The notes: generated by a model not told the origin, from the letters alone. 64,000 nt of DNA from Lathyrus oleraceus (GCF_024323335.1 NC_066584.1:420895819-420959818); one strand, 5' to 3'. Shown: positions 12,801 through 26,393, counted from the first letter of the stretch. Translations and numbers: made by a program.

Positions 12801-13008
12801 TGTTAATTTGTTATATTCCTATTTGTACTTTTCTTCATTTCTTTTATTTGTAAGCACTTATTGTATTTCCTTGTAATGTAATGCTACGTTCAGTTTGAAA
12901 TAAGTTTGCAAATGTTTAAAACTTATGAAGTCCTTGAAAGTAAGAAGTGATAAAGTAAAAAGAAATCATGTGCATCCATGCATCATTTTCATCATTTGTT
13001 GTCAGAAG
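12801..13008 (+). other. ORF1-gag spacer of element A
   Basis: AT-rich and non-coding. It ends in a CATGCATC-rich cluster (12966-12998) just before the gag ATG. Confidence 0.55.
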
Positions 13009-15007
13009 ATGCATGAAGAGATTTTCACTCTCCGAGCCATCCAGGAGAGATAAGCTGCATTGATTGACACCTTGATGGCAAGGTTGAAGCTCATAACTTT
13101 AAATCCTTTAAGTACAACCGTGTATGCTCCGGTTGTTTATGATACTATACCTGTTACAACTCCTACCACAATTGTGGTTACTGCTGCAACAACTACCGGC
13201 TTCTGTCTATCATCTGGATTTGCTTACCCCTTTGGTCATCCTTATGGCCCTCCTCATGGGTATCAAGGATTCATTAATCAACCAGAATTGACTCAAGGCT
13301 TTCCCATAGGTGCTTTTGGTCCCTATGGTCCTTATGGACCCCAACCCCTGGTTTCTCATCCGCTCACTTTGCAAACAACTATGTCTCAGGTTTTCGTTCC
13401 TCAATACTATGGTGCCAATCCCTATGGGGCTCAGCTTTCCATGACCATGGGAAACCATGGCTACACCATATCACCTGTTGTTATGGTTACTTACCCTCTT
13501 CAAGAGGACCCCGCTGATTTATATCATGGCCCGAGCATCCACTCAGACACTACCGAGGATGAAGTGCAAGGTCAAATCCAAGCTCTTAGCAAGAAACTGA
13601 ATACGCTCCAAGGTAAGGATCTTTTTGGCAAGAATGCATGTGAGATATGCCTCGTTCCGAATGTAAGGGTCCATGCTAAATTCCAGGTAGAAAAATTCGA
13701 GAAATACAAGGGTAGTACTTATCCTCAGACACACCTAGTCATGTATTGCAGAAAGATGGCTGCCTACACAGATGATGACAAACTCTTGATTCACTACTTT
13801 CAAGACTATTTGTCTGACGCTCCATTGAGATGGTATATGAGCTTGAAGCATGCAAATATTCAAAACTTTCTTGATCTAGGTGAGGCATTTGTGCAACACT
13901 ATAAGTATAATATGGACATGGCGCCAAATCATACTCAATTGGGCAACATATCCCAAAAAGAGCGCGAATAATTTAAGGAATACACATAAAGGTGGCGGGA
14001 AGTTGCTTCCCAAGTCACTCCACCTGTTGAAGAAAAAGAACTGTGCAAATAATTCTTAAGGACCTTAGACTCCTTTTACTACAAAAAATTTATTTCAAGC
14101 ATGCCTCGTGACTTCACCGAGATGGTAGGGGTCGGCGTACAACTCGAAGAAGGTGTAAAAGAAGGAAGAGTGGCTCGTGATAATTCTACATCTGCTAGTA
14201 GCACAAAAAAGTTTGGTGGATGGCAGAAAAAGAAAGGAAGGATACGCCAATGCTGTTTCCCACCACCGACCAAGCAATAGAAGACAACAACATCAACCAG
14301 CTGCCCAAGAAGCTCCAGCTCCGCAAGTGCAACAACCTATGCCAGGTTACTATCAACAACCCTTGGTAGCCACAGTGGAACCAGAGGCACCTATGATGTC
14401 CAATCTGCCTATGCCACCGCATCCGATGTTCCCTATTTATCCTTCATAACAATATCAACCTTATCCACAACAACCACCACCTCAGTATCAACCGCAGCGG
14501 CAAAAACAAAAACAACAACAACAAAGACAATAACCATCTACATCTGCTACTCAGAAAAATCCACGTCCTCCGAAGACTCAGTTCCAGTTTGATCCAATCC
14601 TGATGACATACACGGATCTACTACCTTCCCTACTCACCCAGAATCTCATAGAGAAACGTGTCGCACCACTAGTGCCTGACAAGTTGCCTAGATGGTATAA
14701 ACCTAATGAACAATGTGCTTTCCACTCTGACGCGTCAGGGCATGACACTGGCTTTGTATTCAAAGGAAAAATCCATGAACTTGTGAGGTTGAGGATGATT
14801 AAGTTAAGTGATATGCCAAATGTGGCAACTAACCCATTACCTGAGAATGTGGCAGTGAATATGATTACCGAAGATGAGAACTTGATCATGGATGTCATGA
14901 AAGTGAAGACTCCGTTAATGCCTGTGCACCTCAAGCTATTCAAGGTCGATATTATAAAGCAAAATCATGATAAATGCTCTGTTTGTTTGAGGGAATCTAA
15001 AGGTTGA
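13009..15007 (+). pseudogene. gag: gag of element A (broken)
   Basis: Capsid/nucleocapsid gene. From ATG 13009 the frame gives MHEEIFTLRAIQER, an early TAA, and then a long open part (13060-13971). The latter has a Pro/Gly/Tyr-rich linker and the conserved Gag core: LFGKNACEICLVPNVRV, KYKGSTYPQTHLVMYCRKM, TDDDKLLIHYFQDYLSDAPLRWYM and LGEAFVQHYKYNMDMAPNHT. A TAA at 13969-13971 and frameshifts follow. The C-terminal part is Gln-rich (14260-14560). The zinc-knuckle-like segment CAFHSDASGHDTG (about 14718) lacks the final Cys that D and C keep, so RNA binding would be impaired. It runs in frame into PR after TGA 15005-15007. Confidence 0.85.
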
Positions 15008-16573
15008 TTCAATGTGTAGAAAGATATACAGATGTTGATTTCCAATGGTGTGTTACAGGTTAGTGGGAAGAAAATGAATGATGAAGTGTCTGTCATAGTG
15101 TCTGTCATAATGTCTATCTTCAATAAGCCCAAGGCTTTCAAGATATTTTGCCCACCTAGAGAAAGTACACCTCCTGCCAACTCTGCTAAGCGTTTGGACA
15201 TCAAAATGCCAGCTCATTTCCCCTATAAATCTGATAAAGTTGTATTGTGGGGGTACGAGACCACTATCATCGTGAATGGTGTTGAGAAACCACTATTCAA
15301 TAACAAAGTTGTCACTAATATTGCCGATACAAGCGGTCTCACGAGAAGCGGCAGGGTTTTCACTCTTGCTAATCTTAGAGGTGGTAAGACCGTTGCCGAG
15401 AAGCTCGACAATGGTAAAGCTCCATTGGTTATTCCTGAGAGTATACCCATACAAGATGTAAAGGCTAAAGTGTTTTTGCACCTGATAGGAAAGAGTGATT
15501 ATAAGGTGGTGGATCAAATTCTTCAAACCCAATCAAAGATATATGTTATGTCTTTTCTCTTAAACTCTGAAGTGCACCTCAAGGCTCTGTTGAAAGTCTT
15601 GGTGAAAGCCTATGTAAATCCAGATGTCACGGTTGATCAGTTATACCATGTAGTTAGAGACATTACGTCTTGCAACACACTAAGCTTTTTTGACAATGAG
15701 TTTCCCGCCGAGGGTAAAAAGCATAACAACTCTCTCTACATATCCTTGGGATATGAAAAAGGTTCTCTTTCGCATGTTTTGGTTGATATTGTCTCTTCTT
15801 TGAATGTGATGCCGAAGATTACTCTTTCTAAGTTATCATATATTGGTGCTGATATCAGACCAAGCAAGGTTGTTGTGAAGGCCTTTGATGGTTCTAGAAG
15901 GACTGTAATGGGTGAAATTGTCTTGCGAGTGATGGTTGGCCCGCATCAGTTTCAAATCCTCTTCCAGGTGATGGATATTAATCTCGGTTACAGCTGTCTG
16001 CTTGGGAGACCGTCGATTTATGACGTAGGCTCCGTCACATCCACCTTGCACCAAAAATTAAAATTCATCTGAAATGGCAAGCTTGATATTATTTATGGTG
16101 AGCAAGTCCTGATGATTAGTTTATTATCTGCTTTTAGATACATTGACGTAAAAGAGGACACTATCGTCACCCAATTTCAAGGGCTTGAGATTACAAATGT
16201 AGTGCGGATTGAGGACCTCGATGAGGAGGATAAGATAGTAACTTCTATGGCATCTTTAAAAGATGCGCAACAAGTGGTATCTAGTGGCCAAGCCTCGATA
16301 TGGTGCAAGATTGTGTAACTCAGTGATAACAAAGACCGTAGTGGGTTAGGGTTTAATCCCTATGAGCAGTCAGCCAAGGCACCGAGGACTATTCAAGTGG
16401 TGAAGTTGATTTTTGAGACATTTAGAAGCGGCGGGTTTATGGACTAGTCATGTTTTATCCTACAAGCTGATGTTGATGAAGGACCAAGCTTTGTAACGAG
16501 GGGAGGATCGAGCCAGAGGACTCCCAATTGGACATCTGTAGATATTCCCGAAGTCATGCATGTGTCTGAGTAA
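15008..16573 (+). pseudogene. pro: Protease region of element A (broken, active site lost)
   Basis: The retroviral-type aspartic protease of Ogre, in frame with gag apart from stops. The 15032-16072 part includes VADTSGLTRSGRVF-like and GSRRTVMGEIVL segments, and SCLLGRPSIYDVGSVTSTLHQKLKF typical of the PR flap and C-terminal region. The catalytic DTGSSLN of C and D is replaced here by DIVSSLN, so the enzyme would be dead. A TGA follows HQKLKFI, and further stops lie at about 16318 and 16446. The last codons before 16571-16573 TAA end in GAG, giving the same GAGTAAT overlap with a splice donor as in C. Confidence 0.85.
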
Positions 16574-16879
16574 TATGTTTTGCTACTTTTTCTGTTTCTA
16601 TTTTTTAAAAGGTTGGCCTCTGTTCTGCCCAAGGCAGAGGTGTTTTTGTTTGGGCTTCATGATTTTTGTTGCAACTCTTAATAACATAAATAAAAGTTCA
16701 TTTTGATTTCAATTATGTCTTTTTCCTTTTTCCTTTATTCGAAAAAATGGTAAAGAAAATAAAACTTTCAAAATATAATGACAAACCTTTATCTGCATGT
16801 GTAATTTAATTTGGTCAGTTTTTAAAAATAAAAAACAAAAATGCATGTGCATATTTCTCAATAAACCAATATAATGCAA
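16570..16879 (+). other. Intron-like gap between PR and RT, element A
   Basis: GT at 16570-16571 overlaps the PR stop codon. AT-rich non-coding sequence follows up to the RT N-terminus. At the place where D has GCAG|G, A has GCAATG (16876-16881), so the acceptor may have been lost. Ogre is known to splice an intron here. The boundaries are inferred by aligning D and C by eye. Confidence 0.4.
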
Positions 16880-17156
16880 TGACCATGCACCCTCTCTGGA
16901 CTTTGAGTTCCCAGTGTATGAAAGAGAGGAAGAATATTTTGAAGAGATTCCAGACGATACTTCTAGATTGCTAGAGCAAGAGGGCAAGATTCTAGAGCCC
17001 TACAAAGAGCCGATGGAAATGATCAACTTATCACCGAGGAAGATAAGAAGGAAGTGTGAATTGAGGAATTACTCGACTCTGATGTGAAGCACAGGTTGAC
17101 AACACGGCTAAGAGAATATGTTGATGTGTTTGCTTGGTCCTGCCAAGACATGCCAG
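16880..17156 (+). pseudogene. pol: N-terminal end of RT of element A (truncated)
   Basis: Encodes SLDFEFPVYEREEE, EEIPDDTSRLLEQEGKI, and after a frameshift LREYVDVFAWSCQDMPG, which match D (FEFPVFEAEEDDVEEIPDEI, LLREYVDVFAWSYEDMP). This is the linker before the RT fingers. The match stops within codon GGC at 17156, where CAGGCT is shared with the inserted block. The RT core up to MMHKEIE, about 200 residues, is missing from the window's A copy. Confidence 0.8.
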
Positions 17157-17159
17157 GCT

Positions 17160-17164
17160 CATAT
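17160..17164. repeat. Target-site duplication CATAT of solo LTR copy 1, left
   Basis: CATAT before the LTR and again at 18507-18511. Copies 2 and 3 have the same pair (21097-21101/22446-22450 and 25042-25046/26389-26393). Confidence 0.85.
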
Positions 17165-18506
17165 TGAAGGAGAAGGGTGATCTAAAATGCAGTAGAATTT
17201 AAAATTTCTCCTTTAATGATCCTTACGAATGGGCATGATAAGTGATAGAATCGTTACCTCTTGTGGTGATTGTAACCTTTGATGCAGATCTACGGAGTGA
17301 TCACGAACGTTAAACGATGACAACGCCTCTACTAAGTCCACACGAACAGATTCCTTCAATCTCAATGTTAGCTGCTACAAATGAAGGCTTTGAGTGAGAG
17401 AGAGAGAAACGAAATTGCAACTGCCCAAATGCTTCTACACAAGGGTTATATTTATAGAACCACTTGTGTGGGCTGCAATCTAAAAAGCCCACTCAAGTGT
17501 ATGTCGCCCATATCTTATAATATGCCAAAATCACTTAAGCGCGTGGTATCTTACCATATTTATTATTCTGCTTAAGTACGTCGTACCTTTACGATGTTCT
17601 ACAATTCACTTAAGGACACCATACATTACGGTATTCCTTAGTTACTCTATCTCTCATCAATCTGTCCTTTGTGTGTGACCTTGTAGGTTTTCGCGGCATT
17701 GGCAATTATATTAAATCACGTATTTAACATAATAAACAGTGAGCGGTATCTAGCAACACATCACTGCTACCCAAGACACGAAAATGTCATGTGATCTGAC
17801 AAATCCTTCTGTGATAATACTTATGTGTACAATTACCCTTTTGCCCCTATGTCTATATTGAACACAAGGCATAGACCGTGTCACCCTTGTCCAGTTCAAT
17901 AATGGGCCCATAGACATTTATCCTCTTATGCAGAATGGGCAAATTCCATCTAGGTCACTCATGTCCCTTAGCATGCTTCGTGGAGTACCCATCAACTGTC
18001 TTTATGGTCATCCAATTACGGACAATGTTTGACCAGCGATAAGGCACTCGACTCTACATCTAGGGTCCATAGTGGTTTCAGGTCGAAGGGTGGTATACAC
18101 CATTATCACCATGAGAATAACTTATGACACTTTGCATAACATTCTATATAGTATTCTCATAGCGGGTCAATCCAGTATAAATATTACTCTTAATATTCAT
18201 ACCTATATTTAAGACTTGATAATTCCTTATCCGTGATCCATGAGATGTGGTCATTAGTCTATATACATAATAGTCTTAATGCTTTAATGTTATCCCACTT
18301 CACAATAAAGCTCGACTACGGATACTTTAAGAATAGTGTCCTTATGTTTAATGTGATCTCATGATTAAGTCACACTTGATACATTAAACGGACTATCTAT
18401 TCTAGAGACTTTATTAAACAAACATAATAAAGAAAAAGCCTTTTATTATTAATAAACAATTCGATACAAGTACCAAAAGTATTGGCCTCTAGGGCTTACA
18501 CCAACA
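17165..18506 (-). mobile_element. Solo LTR, 1,342 bp, unrelated family, copy 1
   Basis: On the plus strand it runs TGAAGGAGAAGG to TACACCAACA; on the minus strand it starts TGTTGGTGTAAGCC. A minus-strand TATAAATATA box (17447-17456) and the TGTTGG start suggest the minus strand as the sense strand. A perfect CATAT duplication flanks it. No PBS or coding region adjoins, so it is a solo LTR. The superfamily cannot be decided from the LTR alone. The small ORF beginning MKALSERERNEIATAQ (17381) is within the LTR and recurs in copy 3; I take it as chance. Confidence 0.85.
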
Positions 18507-21101
18507 CATATATGCATAAAATGATGAATGAAAGAACTTCCCTTGATTAAATTTGATCATAGGTTGAGATTACTTCTTGGGCAAGGCACAGTCAAAGCAC
18601 AGTGAAATTAGGGTTTCCTTGGGAAACAATCTTCAAGCCCTTTGGGTTATCTTGATCAAATTGGCAAATTGAGATACTTGGGAGATGTATATGGTGATTA
18701 GGAACTTTGTGGACCATTGTCATGCTTTTTCTCTTCTTTATTTAGCCCTTGCATTGGGCTTAGGAGCCTCATAGGAGCATTGTGGAACACATGATCACTT
18801 GAGCTTCAAAACAAAATGAGTTAGTGACATATTTTTGCCAAAAGGAACCTCAAATTCAATTCAAAGCAACTTCAAAAAGTCCAAATAAATTCTCCTAGGT
18901 TCAACATAGTCAAACAAGCTTTGACTAATTTTCTCAAAATTTTTTGAAATCAGAAAGTAATTAAAAACAATTCAAAACAATTAAAAAATAGCATAATATG
19001 AATTAAAATCTCAAATAATCTTAAAACAATCAAGAAATTGTTGAGACTATTTTTTATTGACTTATCATGATCATTAAATTTTTTTTGGATTTTTTAAAAG
19101 TCAGAAAGTATTTTAAAATGAATTAAAATCATTAAAAACCAAGTAATTCATAAAAAATATCAAATGAAGTCACAAAAATAATTAAAAATCATAATATGAA
19201 ATTAGATTTTTCAAGAAAGTTTTTGGAAATGGTCTCATGTTTTTCTAACTTCAAATGAATTTTTAATGAATTTTTGAAAATAAAAGGAATTAACAGAAAA
19301 TCAAAATAAAATGGAATAAACGAAAAATGCACAACCATCAGATGCATTTCATTAATTTATGTGGCACAAGGCAATGGTTTGGATATGAGGGAACACGCTA
19401 CTCATGATTCAAACGCGCCACACAAAGGATTAAATGAAGTAATCAAAACGGATGCACACGATTAGATCCTGAAATGGAGATCCAATGGCCAAGGAGTAAG
19501 ACACGTGGTGGTGGTGGTGGAAACCACCGTCTTCTCCGGCGAAGCAACATAATCCGGCCAAAATTGCAGAGAAATGAATCTTAATGAAAATTAAAAACAA
19601 GGCCATGGAAATGAAGCTCGTGTGATGGAGATCATCATTGTACCAATGGATTTCTCTCACTCTTCCTATATTTAGTGAAATGTGAAGGAGAAAATCATGG
19701 TGTTCATACTGATTTTTCATGAAATGATGAATTGAATGCATCATAAGCTTGCCTCCAGTATGAGGACTTCAGAAAACCACAGAAACACAAGGATGCTACA
19801 TTGAATTAGGAGATTCAGATCCAAAAAGTTTGAATGGATACCTTCAAATTTATGATCTTCTCGCCATGAATTCTCCAAGATCCTTGCTCTTCTTTGATCC
19901 TTGAGTGTAATGGAAGTGATTGGCTAAGGAATCAAGCTTTAAAACTCAGCTAATGATACTGAATTTCAAGCTCGAAAGTATGAAATTTATTGAGTTATTC
20001 CTTTGGTGAGGGCTATGGTTTTACTTCTGCAACACTTGGGATCTCCAAAATGTTAGCAAATGAATGAGAGGAAATGGTTATTTATAGGTGAATGCATCAG
20101 CTGATCACACTTTGTTCATGTGCATGGCAAATGGAATTTGAATTGCATGGGCCTTTGTAGGCGTGTGGAAGGCCCAATGATGGCTGAAGAAACTTTCTGA
20201 TATCACATGAAAGTCATTTTGACGTGCACTTTGAATGGAGAAAGCTTGCATTTCAAGTTTTAGCATACAATATCAAAATTGCACATACATGAAAAGAAAT
20301 TCGAAACTCACAAATGGAAGATCCAAATGACTATTGTGAGTAATGATTGGAAATCCCTTAAAATAAGGAACAAAAGTCATGTTGGGAAAAAAATCATTTG
20401 GCATATGCAAATTGATTAAACCTGGCTGGGAAAATTCAAGTACAAAACATAGTCAAATCACTTTGAATAATTTCACCAAAATCAAGCTTAATCAAACCCC
20501 TCTATCTTCATGATACAAACTTCAAATGAAACAATCTCCAACATAAAAGTTTTAGATATTTTCAAGATGGTAAATCTAGACTCAAAGTTTGCATCATTTG
20601 GATTTTCCATGACAAAGTTATGGGCATTTGAAGTTTGGCACTTTTTCAAATTCAATGAATTAGGTCCAAGATGACCTATAATGTTTTGTATTATCGCATG
20701 TACTTATTTTAGGATTATGAAATTTTGTCCAACATAACATTTGAAGAATACATCTCAAGATTTCCAATGCATTTAGTCTCACCTCAAAACCATAAAAATT
20801 AAGGATGTTATGCTCTTGGTAAGTTGGCCCAAAATTAGGGTTTCATTCAAAATGACCTATAATGTTTTGAAATGAATGATTACCTTCCGTGCTTCAAATG
20901 GATTTTTTATTAACATGAAACTTGTTCATATTTTTCTTAGGAACAATATTTCTTTGAGGGTCATCTTCATTTGACAAAGACATCAAATGTTATATCTCAT
21001 TGATCCTCAGCTTAGTCAGATGACTTGACTGGTCAACTTTTCAAGGCCAAACTTCCAATCTTGATGAATAAATGATTGAGAGGCCTCAAACAGGCTCATA
21101 T
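18507..21101 (-). repeat. H-LTR spacer, tandem copy 1
   Basis: 2.6 kb of AT-rich LTR sequence between solo LTR copies 1 and 2, including the CATAT duplications. It begins ATGCATAAAATGATGAATG and ends CCTCAAACAGGCT, and holds a minus-strand TATA box at 20079-20086. It is non-coding; ORF 19430-19744 is a shadow. It corresponds to 22446-25046 over its whole length. Confidence 0.8.
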
Positions 21102-22445
21102 TGAAGGAGAAGGGCGATCAAAAACACAGCGGAATTTAAAATTTCTCCTTTACTGATTCTTACGAATGGGCATGATCAGTGATATAATCGTTACCTCTTG
21201 TGGCGATTGTAACCTTTGATGCAGATCTACGGAGTGATCACGAACGTTGAACGATGACAACGCCTCTACTCAGTCCACACGAATGGATTCCTTCAATCTC
21301 AGTGCTAGCTGCTACGAATGAAGGCTTTGAGTGAGAAAGAGAGAGAAACTAAATTGCAACTAAACAAATGCTTCTACACAAGGGTTCTATTTATAGAACC
21401 ACTTGTGTGGGATACAATCTAAAAAGCCCACTCAAGTGTATGTGGCCCATATCTAATAATATGCCAAAATCACTTAAGCGCGTGGTACCTTACCATATTT
21501 ATTATTCTGCTTAAGTACATTGTACCTTTACGATGTTCTACAATTCACTTAAGGACACCGTACATTACGGTATTCCTTAGTTACTCTATCTCTCATCAAT
21601 CCGTCCTTTGTGTGTGACCCTGTAGGTTTTCACGGCATTGACAATTATATTAAATCACGTATTTAACATAATAAACAGTGAGCGGTATCTAGCAACACTT
21701 CACTACTACCCAAGACACGAAAATGTCATGTGATCTGACAAATCCTTCTGTGATAATACTTAAGTGTACAATTACCCTTTTGTCCTTATGTCTATATTGA
21801 ACACAAGGCATAGACCGTGTCATCCTTGTCCAGTTCAATATTGGGCCCATAGACATTTATCTTGTTACGCAAGATGGGCAAATTCCATCTAGGTCACTCA
21901 TGTCCCTTAGCATGCTTCGTGGAGTACCCATCAACTGTCTTTATGGTCATCCAATTACGGACAATGTTTGATCAGCGATAAGGCACTCAACTCTACTTCT
22001 AGGGTCCATAGTGGTTTCAGGTCGAAGGGTGGTATACACCATTATCACCATGAGAATAACTTATGACACTTTGCATAACATTCTATATAGTATTCTCATA
22101 GCGGGTCAATCCAGTATAAATATTACTCTTAATATTCATACCTATGTTTAAGACTTGATAACTCCTTATCCATGATCCGTGAGATGTGGTCATCAGTCTA
22201 TATACATAATAGTCATAATGCTTTAATGTTATCCCACTTCACAATAAAGCTCGACTATGGATACTTTAAGAATAATGTCCTTATGTTTAATGTGATCTCA
22301 TGATTAAGTCACACTTGATACATTAAACGGACTATCTATACTAGGGACTTTATTAAACCAACATACTAAAGAAAAATCCTTTTATTATTAATAAACAATT
22401 CGATACAAGTACCAAAAGTATTGGCCTCTAGGGCTTACACCAACA
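21102..22445 (-). mobile_element. Solo LTR, 1,344 bp, copy 2
   Basis: Near-identical to 17165-18506, with CATAT on both sides (21097-21101, 22446-22450). Because the flanks are also the same as in the other copies, it arose by duplication of a larger unit, not by a separate insertion. Confidence 0.85.
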
Positions 22446-25046
22446 CATATATGCATAAAATGATGAATGAAAGAACTTCCCTTGATTAAATTTGATCATA
22501 AGTTGAGATAGATTCTTGGGCAAGGCACAATCAAAGCACAGTGAAATTAGGGTTTCCTTGGGAAACAATCTTCAAGCTCTTTGGGTTATCTTGATCAAAT
22601 TGGCAAATTGAGATACTTGGGAGACGTATATGGTGATTAGGAACTTTGTAGACCATTGTCATGCTTTTTATCTTCATCATTTAGCCCTAGCATTGGGCTT
22701 AGGAGCCTCCTAGGAGCATTGCGGAACACATGATCACTTGAACTTCAAAACAAAAAGAGTTAGTGACATATTTTTGCCAAAAGGAACCTCAAATTCAATT
22801 CAAAGCAACTTCAAAAAGTCCAATTAAATTCTCCTAGGTTCAACATAGTCAAACAAGCTTTCACTAATTTTCTCACAAATTTTTGAAATCAGAAAGTAAT
22901 TAAAAACAATTCAAAACAATTAAAAAATAGCATAATATGAATTAAAATCTCAAATAATCTTAAAACAATCAAGAGATTGTTGAGACTATTTTTCATTGAC
23001 TTATCATGATCCATTGATGCTATGAAAATATTTTTGGATTTTTTAAAAGCAGAAAGTATTTTAAAATGAATTAAAATCAATAAAAACCAAGTAATTCATA
23101 AAAAATATCAAATGAAGTCACAAAAATAATTAAAAATCATAATATGAAATTAGATTTTTCAAGAAATTTTTTGGAATTGGTCTCATATTTTTTTAACTTC
23201 AAATGAATTTTTAATGAATTTTTGAAAATTAAAGGAATTAATAGAAAATAAAAATAAAATGGAATAAATGAAAAATGCACAACCATCAGATGCATTTCAT
23301 TAATTAATGTGGCACAAGACAATGGTTTGGATCTGAGGGAATACGCTACTCATGAGTCAAACGCGCCACACAAAGGATTAAATGAAGTAATCAAAACGGA
23401 TGCACACGATTAGATCCTGAAATGGAGATCCAATGGCCAAGGAGTAAGACACGTGGTGCTGGTGGTGGAAACCACCGTCTTCTCAGGCGAAGCAACATAA
23501 TCCGGCCAAAATTGCAGAGAAATGAATCTTAATGAAAATTAAAAACAAGGCCATGGAAATGAAGCTCGTGTGATGGAGATCATCACTATACCAATGGATT
23601 TCTCTCACTCTTCCTATATTTAGAGAAATGTGAAGGAGAAAATCATGGTGTTCATACTGATTGTTCATGAAATGATGAATTGAATGCATCACAAGCTTGC
23701 CTCAAGTATGAGGACTTCAGAAAACCACAGAAACACAAGAATGCTACATTGAATTAGGAGATTCAGATCCAAAAAGTTTGAATGGATACCTTCAAATTGA
23801 TGATCTTATGGCCATGAATTCTCCAAGATCCTTGCTCCTCTTTGATCCTTGAGTGTAATGGAAGTGATTGGCTAAGGAATCAGGCTTTAAAACTCAGCTA
23901 ATGATACTGAATTTCAAGCTCGAAAGTATGATTTTTTTGAGTTATTCCTTTGGCGAGGGTTATGGTTTTACTTCTGCAACACTTGGGATCTCCAAAAGGT
24001 TACCAAATGAATGAGAGGAAGTGGTTATTTATAGGTGAATGCATCAGCTGATCACACTTTGTTCAAGTGCATGACAAATGGAATTTGAATTGCATGGGCC
24101 TTTGTAGGCGTGTGGAAGGCCCAATGATGGCTGAAGCAACTTTCTGATATCACATGAAAGTCATTTGGACGTGCACTTTGAATGGAGAAAGCTTGCATTT
24201 CAAGTTTTAGCATACAATATCAAAATTGCACATACATGAAAAGAAATTCGAAACTCACAAATGGAAGATCCAAAAGACTATTGTGAGTAACGGTTGGAAA
24301 GCCCTTGAAATAAGGAACAAAAGTCATGTTGGACAAAAAATCATTTGGCATATGCAAATTGATGAAAACTGGCTGGGAAAATTCAAGTACAAAACATATT
24401 CAAATCACTTTAAAAAATTTCACCAAAATCAAGCTTAATCAAACCCCTCTGTCTTCAGGATACACACTTCAAATGAAACAATCTCCAACATAAAAGTTTT
24501 AGATATTTTCATGATGGTAAATCTAGACTTAAAGTTTGCATCATTTGGATTTTCCATGACAAAGTTATGGGCTTTTGAAGTTGGGTACCTTTTCAAATTC
24601 AATGAATTAGGTCCAAGATGACCTATAATGTTTTGTATTATCGCATGTACTTATTTTAGGATTATGAAATTTTGTCCAACATAACATTTGAAGCGTATAT
24701 CTCAAGATTTCCAATGCATTTGGTCTCACCTCAAAACCATTAAAATTAAGGAAGTTATGCTCTTGGTAAGTTGGCCCAAAATTAGGGTTTCATTCAAAAT
24801 GACCTATAATGTTTTGAAATGAATGATTACCTTCCTTGCTTCAAATGGATTTTTTATTAACATGAAAGTTGTTCATATGGTTCTTAGGAACAGTTTTTCT
24901 TTTGGGTTCATCTTCATTTGACAAACACATCAAAAGTTATAGCTCATTGATCCTCAGGTTAGTCAGTGCTTGACTGGTCAACGTTTCAAGGCCAAACTTC
25001 CAATCTTGATGAATAAATGATCGAGGGGCCTCAAGTAGGCTCATAT
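22446..25046 (-). repeat. H-LTR spacer, tandem copy 2
   Basis: Second copy of 18507-21101 with small indels and scattered substitutions. ORFs in it (22889-23322, 24226-24438) are not matched as open frames in copy 1 and are not genes. Confidence 0.8.
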
Positions 25047-26388
25047 TAAAGGAGAAGGGTGATCCAAAATGCAACGGAATTTAAAATTTCTCCTTTAATG
25101 ATCCTTATGAATGGGCATGATCAGTGATATAATCGTTACCTCTTGTGGCGATTGTAACCTTTGATGCAGATCTACGGAGCGATCACGAACGTTGAATGAT
25201 GACAATGCCTCTACTCAGTCCACACGAATGGATTCCTTCAATCTCAGTGCTAGCTGCTACAAATGAAGGCTTTGAGTGAGAGAGAGAGAAACGAAATTGC
25301 AACTGCCCAAATGCTTCTACACAAGGGTTCTATTTATAGAACCACTTATGTGGGCTGCAATCTAAAAATCCCAGTCAAGTGCATGTGGCCCATATCTTAT
25401 AATATGCCAAAATCACTTAAGTGCGTGGTACCTTACCATATTTATTATTCTGCTTAAGTACAACGTACCTTTACGATGTTCTACAATTCAATTAAGGACA
25501 CCCTACATTACGGTATTCCTTAGTTACTCTATCTCTCATCAATCCGTCCTTTGTGTGTGACCCTGTAGGTTTTCGCGGCATTAGCAATTATATTAAATCA
25601 CGTATTTAACATAATAAACAGTGAGCGGTATCTAGCAACACATCACTGCTACCCAAGACACGAAAATGTCATGTGATCTGACAAATCCTTCTGTGATAAT
25701 ACTTATGTGTACAATTACCCTTTTGCCCATATGTCTATATTGAACACAAGGCATAGACCGTGTCATCCTTGTCCAGTTCAATATTGGGCCTATAGACATT
25801 TATCCTGTTACGCAGGATGGGCAAATTCCATCTAGGTCACTCATGTCCCTTAGCATGCTTCGTGGAGTATCCATCAACTGTCTTTATGGTCATCCAATTA
25901 CAAACAACGTTTGATCAGCGATAAGGCACTCGACTCTACATCTAGGGTCCATAGTGGTTTCAGGTCGAAGGGTGGTATACACCATTATCACCATGAGAAT
26001 AACTTATGACACTTTGCATAACATTTTATATAGTATTCTCATAGCGGGTCAATCTAGTATAAATATTACTCTTAATATTCATACCTATGTTTAAGACTTG
26101 ATAACTCCTTATCCATGATCCATGAGATATGATCATCAGTCTATATACATAATAGTCTTAATGCTTTAATGTTATCCCACTTCACAATAAAGCTTGACTA
26201 CGGATACTTTAAGAATAATGTCCTTATGTTTAATGTGATGTCATGATTAAGTTACACTTGATACATTAAACGGACTACCTATTCTAGGGACTTTATTAAA
26301 CAAACATAATAAAGAAAAAGCCTTTTATTATTAATAAAAAATTCGATACAAGTACCAAATGTATTGGCCTCTAGGGTTTACACCAACA
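25047..26388 (-). mobile_element. Solo LTR, 1,342 bp, copy 3
   Basis: Third copy, starting TAAAGGAG where the others have TGAAGGAG, so one LTR terminus is mutated. CATAT lies at 25042-25046 and 26389-26393. After it the H sequence follows the other copies to GACATATTTTTG (26721) and then continues into a unique end (to 26909) that copies 1 and 2 lack. Confidence 0.85.
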
Positions 26389-26393
26389 CATAT

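Noticed and set aside
14177..14449. A separate 90-codon gene inside gag of A
   Set aside because: It is a frameshifted piece of the Gln/Pro-rich Gag C-terminus.
17165..26393. Three independent insertions of the 1.34-kb LTR
   Set aside because: Identical target duplications and identical flanking sequence require duplication of one insertion.
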